A DNA stretch of 62,899 nt. Source: Paenibacillus sabuli (GTDB lineage Bacteria > Bacillota > Bacilli > Paenibacillales > Paenibacillaceae). Shown here piece after piece: positions 61,228 to 62,899 of the stretch (position 1 is the first letter of the stretch; the number at the start of each line of letters is the position of its first letter). The notes beneath the pieces are model-generated. The model made no database searches, was not told the origin of the DNA, and was given only the letters and a program-made list of their open reading frames with translations. The stretch spans positions 1 through 62,899 of the forward strand of contig NZ_JACXIZ010000046.1 in the NCBI RefSeq assembly GCF_014705605.1, in the 5' to 3' direction. Made by a program: the position numbers and the translations under genes.

Positions 61228-62718
61228 TCAGCCTTCCTTCAAAATCGCCTCGGCCACCAGCTGGCCGGACAGCGCGACCAGCGGCGTGCCGCCGCCCGGA
61301 TGGGTCGTGCCGCCGACGAACCACAGCCCGCGCAGATCGCCGCGATTGGACGGCCGGGCGAACGTCTGGCGGGCCGAATTGGACGAGATGCCGTAGATCG
61401 CGCCGCGGTAGGCCGACGTCTCCCGGCGCAGCTGCTCCGGCGTATACGTCGCCTCGACCTCGGCGCCGTCCGCCAGGCCGTCCACCCCGAGCTCGCTCAG
61501 GCGCTGCAGGATGCGCCCGCGATAGGCCGGCGCCCGCTCCGCCCAATTCCAGTCCGGCGACGTGTAGGGCGCGTTGACGAGGATGAACAGGTTGCTCCCG
61601 CCCGCCGGGGCCATGCCCGGCTCGGAATGGCCGGAGTGGCAAATATAGACGGCCGGGTCGTCCGGCGCCCTGCGGTGATTGAAGATATCGTCGAACTCGC
61701 TGCCATAGCGCGCCGGGAAAAATACCGTGTGGTGCAGCAACTGCGGGTAAGTGCGGCGAATGCCCGCCAGCAGCACGAATCCGGACAACGAGGGCTCGTA
61801 GCGCGCAATCCGCGCGTCGCGCAGGCGCGGCCGCTCGGCTTCCGTCAGCAGCTCGCCGCTGATGGACAGCACATCGCCGCCGGCCACGACGACCTCCGCG
61901 GCGTACGCCCCCTCCTCCGCATGCTCGCCCTCCGCGGTGCGTACGCCGCGGACGCGGCCGGACGCGGACAGGATGCGCGTCACCCGGACGCCGGTGCGGA
62001 TCGTCACGCCCAGCTCCACGGCGAGGCGCCGGAACGCCTCGACGATCGCATACGTGCCGCCGCGCACGCCGTATACGCCCAGCGCCGCCTCCAGATGGGG
62101 CAGCATGCCGAACACGGCCGGAGCCCGGCGCGGATCGGAGCCGACGTACGTGGCGTAGCGGCCCAGCATCGCCAGCGTATTGGGATGGCGAAAATAGCGG
62201 CGCAGCAGCCGGTCCAGGCTGAGCAGCGGACGCACGCGCAGCAGCGCGCCGAGCAGCCGCGGATCGGCCTTGTCCCGGGGCGTGAGCAGCAGCCGATGCA
62301 GGAAGTGCCCCTCCGCCAAGCGGTACAGCCGCTCCGACTCCGCCATGAAGGCGCGATAGCGCTGCGCGTCCTGCGGACTGTAGACTGCGATCTGCGCCTC
62401 CATCGCCGACGCGTCCGCCGACAGATCGACCATCGAGCCGTCCGCGAATACGTTGCGCGCCGCCGGGGTCAGCCGGTACAGCTCCAAGTAATCCGCCATC
62501 TGGCGGCCGGCGGCCGCAAATACGCGCTCGAACGCGGCGATCATCGTGATCGTGCTCGGTCCGCGATCGAAGCGGTAGGCGCCCATCTGCACGCGCTGCA
62601 GCTTGCCGCCCAGCGCGTCATGCTGCTCCAGCAGCATGACGCGGCAGCCCGCGGCGGCGAGCCGAATCGCCGCGCTCAGCCCGCCGAGTCCGCCGCCGAT
62701 GACGACGACCTGCTTCAT
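61228..62718 (-). CDS. CrtI/CrtN/CrtP-type carotenoid desaturase or oxidase
   Basis: A 496-aa FAD-dependent phytoene-desaturase-family protein. The dinucleotide-binding motif is VVVIGGGLGGLSAAIRLAAAG, followed by LLEQHDALGGKLQ and RFDRGPSTITM; the C-terminal FAD motif is LWFVGGTTHPGGGTPLV. Length fits CrtN (dehydrosqualene desaturase) and CrtP (diapocarotene oxidase) equally; I cannot separate the two by eye. The start at 62718 (MKQVVVIGGG) overlaps the stop of the upstream glycosyltransferase gene (ATGA). With the IPP isomerase this indicates a C30 carotenoid locus extending beyond the window. Confidence 0.88.
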   Translation of the reverse strand: MKQVVVIGGGLGGLSAAIRLAAAGCRVMLLEQHDALGGKLQRVQMGAYRFDRGPSTITMIAAFERVFAAAGRQMADYLELYRLTPAARNVFADGSMVDLSADASAMEAQIAVYSPQDAQRYRAFMAESERLYRLAEGHFLHRLLLTPRDKADPRLLGALLRVRPLLSLDRLLRRYFRHPNTLAMLGRYATYVGSDPRRAPAVFGMLPHLEAALGVYGVRGGTYAIVEAFRRLAVELGVTIRTGVRVTRILSASGRVRGVRTAEGEHAEEGAYAAEVVVAGGDVLSISGELLTEAERPRLRDARIARYEPSLSGFVLLAGIRRTYPQLLHHTVFFPARYGSEFDDIFNHRRAPDDPAVYICHSGHSEPGMAPAGGSNLFILVNAPYTSPDWNWAERAPAYRGRILQRLSELGVDGLADGAEVEATYTPEQLRRETSAYRGAIYGISSNSARQTFARPSNRGDLRGLWFVGGTTHPGGGTPLVALSGQLVAEAILKEG

Positions 62719-62899
62719 GAGTACCGCCTGCCTTTCCATCGATATCCGCCGCGGCGCGCGCCATGCCACGAGGCCGCGGCGATCGCGACCAGGAGCGCCG
62801 CCGACAGCGGCTGCAGCAGCGCGAGCCAGGGCGGGTGCCCGGCGCTGCGGTCGGCCGCCAGCTTGACCGCGATGCCGAGCGCCCAGCCGAGCGCGGCCG
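62715..62899 (-). CDS. Glycosyltransferase C-terminus, partial (CrtQ-like)
   Basis: Open frame of 61 codons entering from the right edge and ending TGA at 62715, overlapping the desaturase start by 4 bases. It encodes a hydrophobic, Ala/Leu-rich segment (PPWLALLQPLSAALLVAIA) followed by a basic tail ending WKGRRYS. The ending v-x-W-KGR-x-Y is characteristic of membrane family 2 glycosyltransferases of the CrtQ/HpnB type, which act on carotenoids or hopanoids. Only the C-terminal helix and tail are visible. Confidence 0.6.
   Translation of the reverse strand, partial: AALGWALGIAVKLAADRSAGHPPWLALLQPLSAALLVAIAAASWHGARRGGYRWKGRRYS

Overview
The window looks like chromosomal DNA of a GC-rich, spore-forming member of the Bacillales, most probably Paenibacillaceae (Paenibacillus or Cohnella type). 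The evidence is a set of Firmicute-specific genes (KapB, YpgR/CvfC-like, CsoR-CopZ, AraR of the GntR-LacI type, UgtP-like glycolipid glycosyltransferase, DUF1540, an SLH-anchored giant protein, type 2 IPP isomerase), near-consensus Bacillus-type PerR and Fur boxes, strong AGGAGG-type ribosome binding sites, frequent GTG/TTG starts, and a short intergenic repeat that I associate with Paenibacillus genomes. No rRNA, tRNA, CRISPR array, insertion sequence or prophage was recognised. The genus is not certain.

Layout. 1-13 kb: an SGNH esterase cut by the left edge, kapB, a glycolipid glycosyltransferase, an ACT-domain malic enzyme, a CDF metal transporter, a CSC-type secreted protein, a zinc-ribbon protein, an ABC-F ATPase, a metallo-beta-lactamase-fold hydrolase with a large disordered insert, a YpgR-like HEAT protein and a transglutaminase. 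13-16 kb: KDPG aldolase and a Pro/Gly-rich protein, flanked by two related miniature loci (36- and 56-aa ORFs with hairpin leaders) that I could not match to any known family. 16-24 kb: modAB with a divergent molybdate-type one-component regulator, a lipoprotein VanX-like dipeptidase, and an arabinose cluster araB-araD-araR with two AraR boxes, followed by a 51-bp minisatellite of 16 full units. 24-33 kb: copZ-csoR with its operator, galU, yjbQ, a PerR-type trxB-dps operon, an Uup-like ABC-F protein, and two Fur-box units (a flavodoxin and a beta-propeller-like protein).

33-43 kb: a Rieske ferredoxin and an amidohydrolase translationally coupled and divergent from an AraC regulator; an orphan transcription unit bounded by promoter and terminator; lacZ; a second AraC regulator divergent from two coupled Gfo/Idh/MocA dehydrogenases. 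43.6-55.8 kb: a three-gene unit of a TetR repressor and two giant exported proteins of 1757 and 2061 aa, the latter with three C-terminal SLH domains, driven by a near-consensus promoter with a TetR-like operator just downstream. 55.9-62.9 kb: an aldo/keto reductase divergent from an HxlR regulator, a CheY-like protein, a class B penicillin-binding protein, type 2 IPP isomerase, a CrtN/CrtP-type desaturase and the tail of a glycosyltransferase, which together suggest the edge of a C30 carotenoid cluster.

The most unusual parts are the paired miniature ORFs near 13.7 and 15.7 kb, the TetR-giant surface protein unit, the orphan transcription unit near 36.5 kb, the minisatellite at 23.9-24.7 kb and the Fur-box beta-propeller gene. 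All coordinates are hand-read; functional calls rest on motif recognition without database searches.
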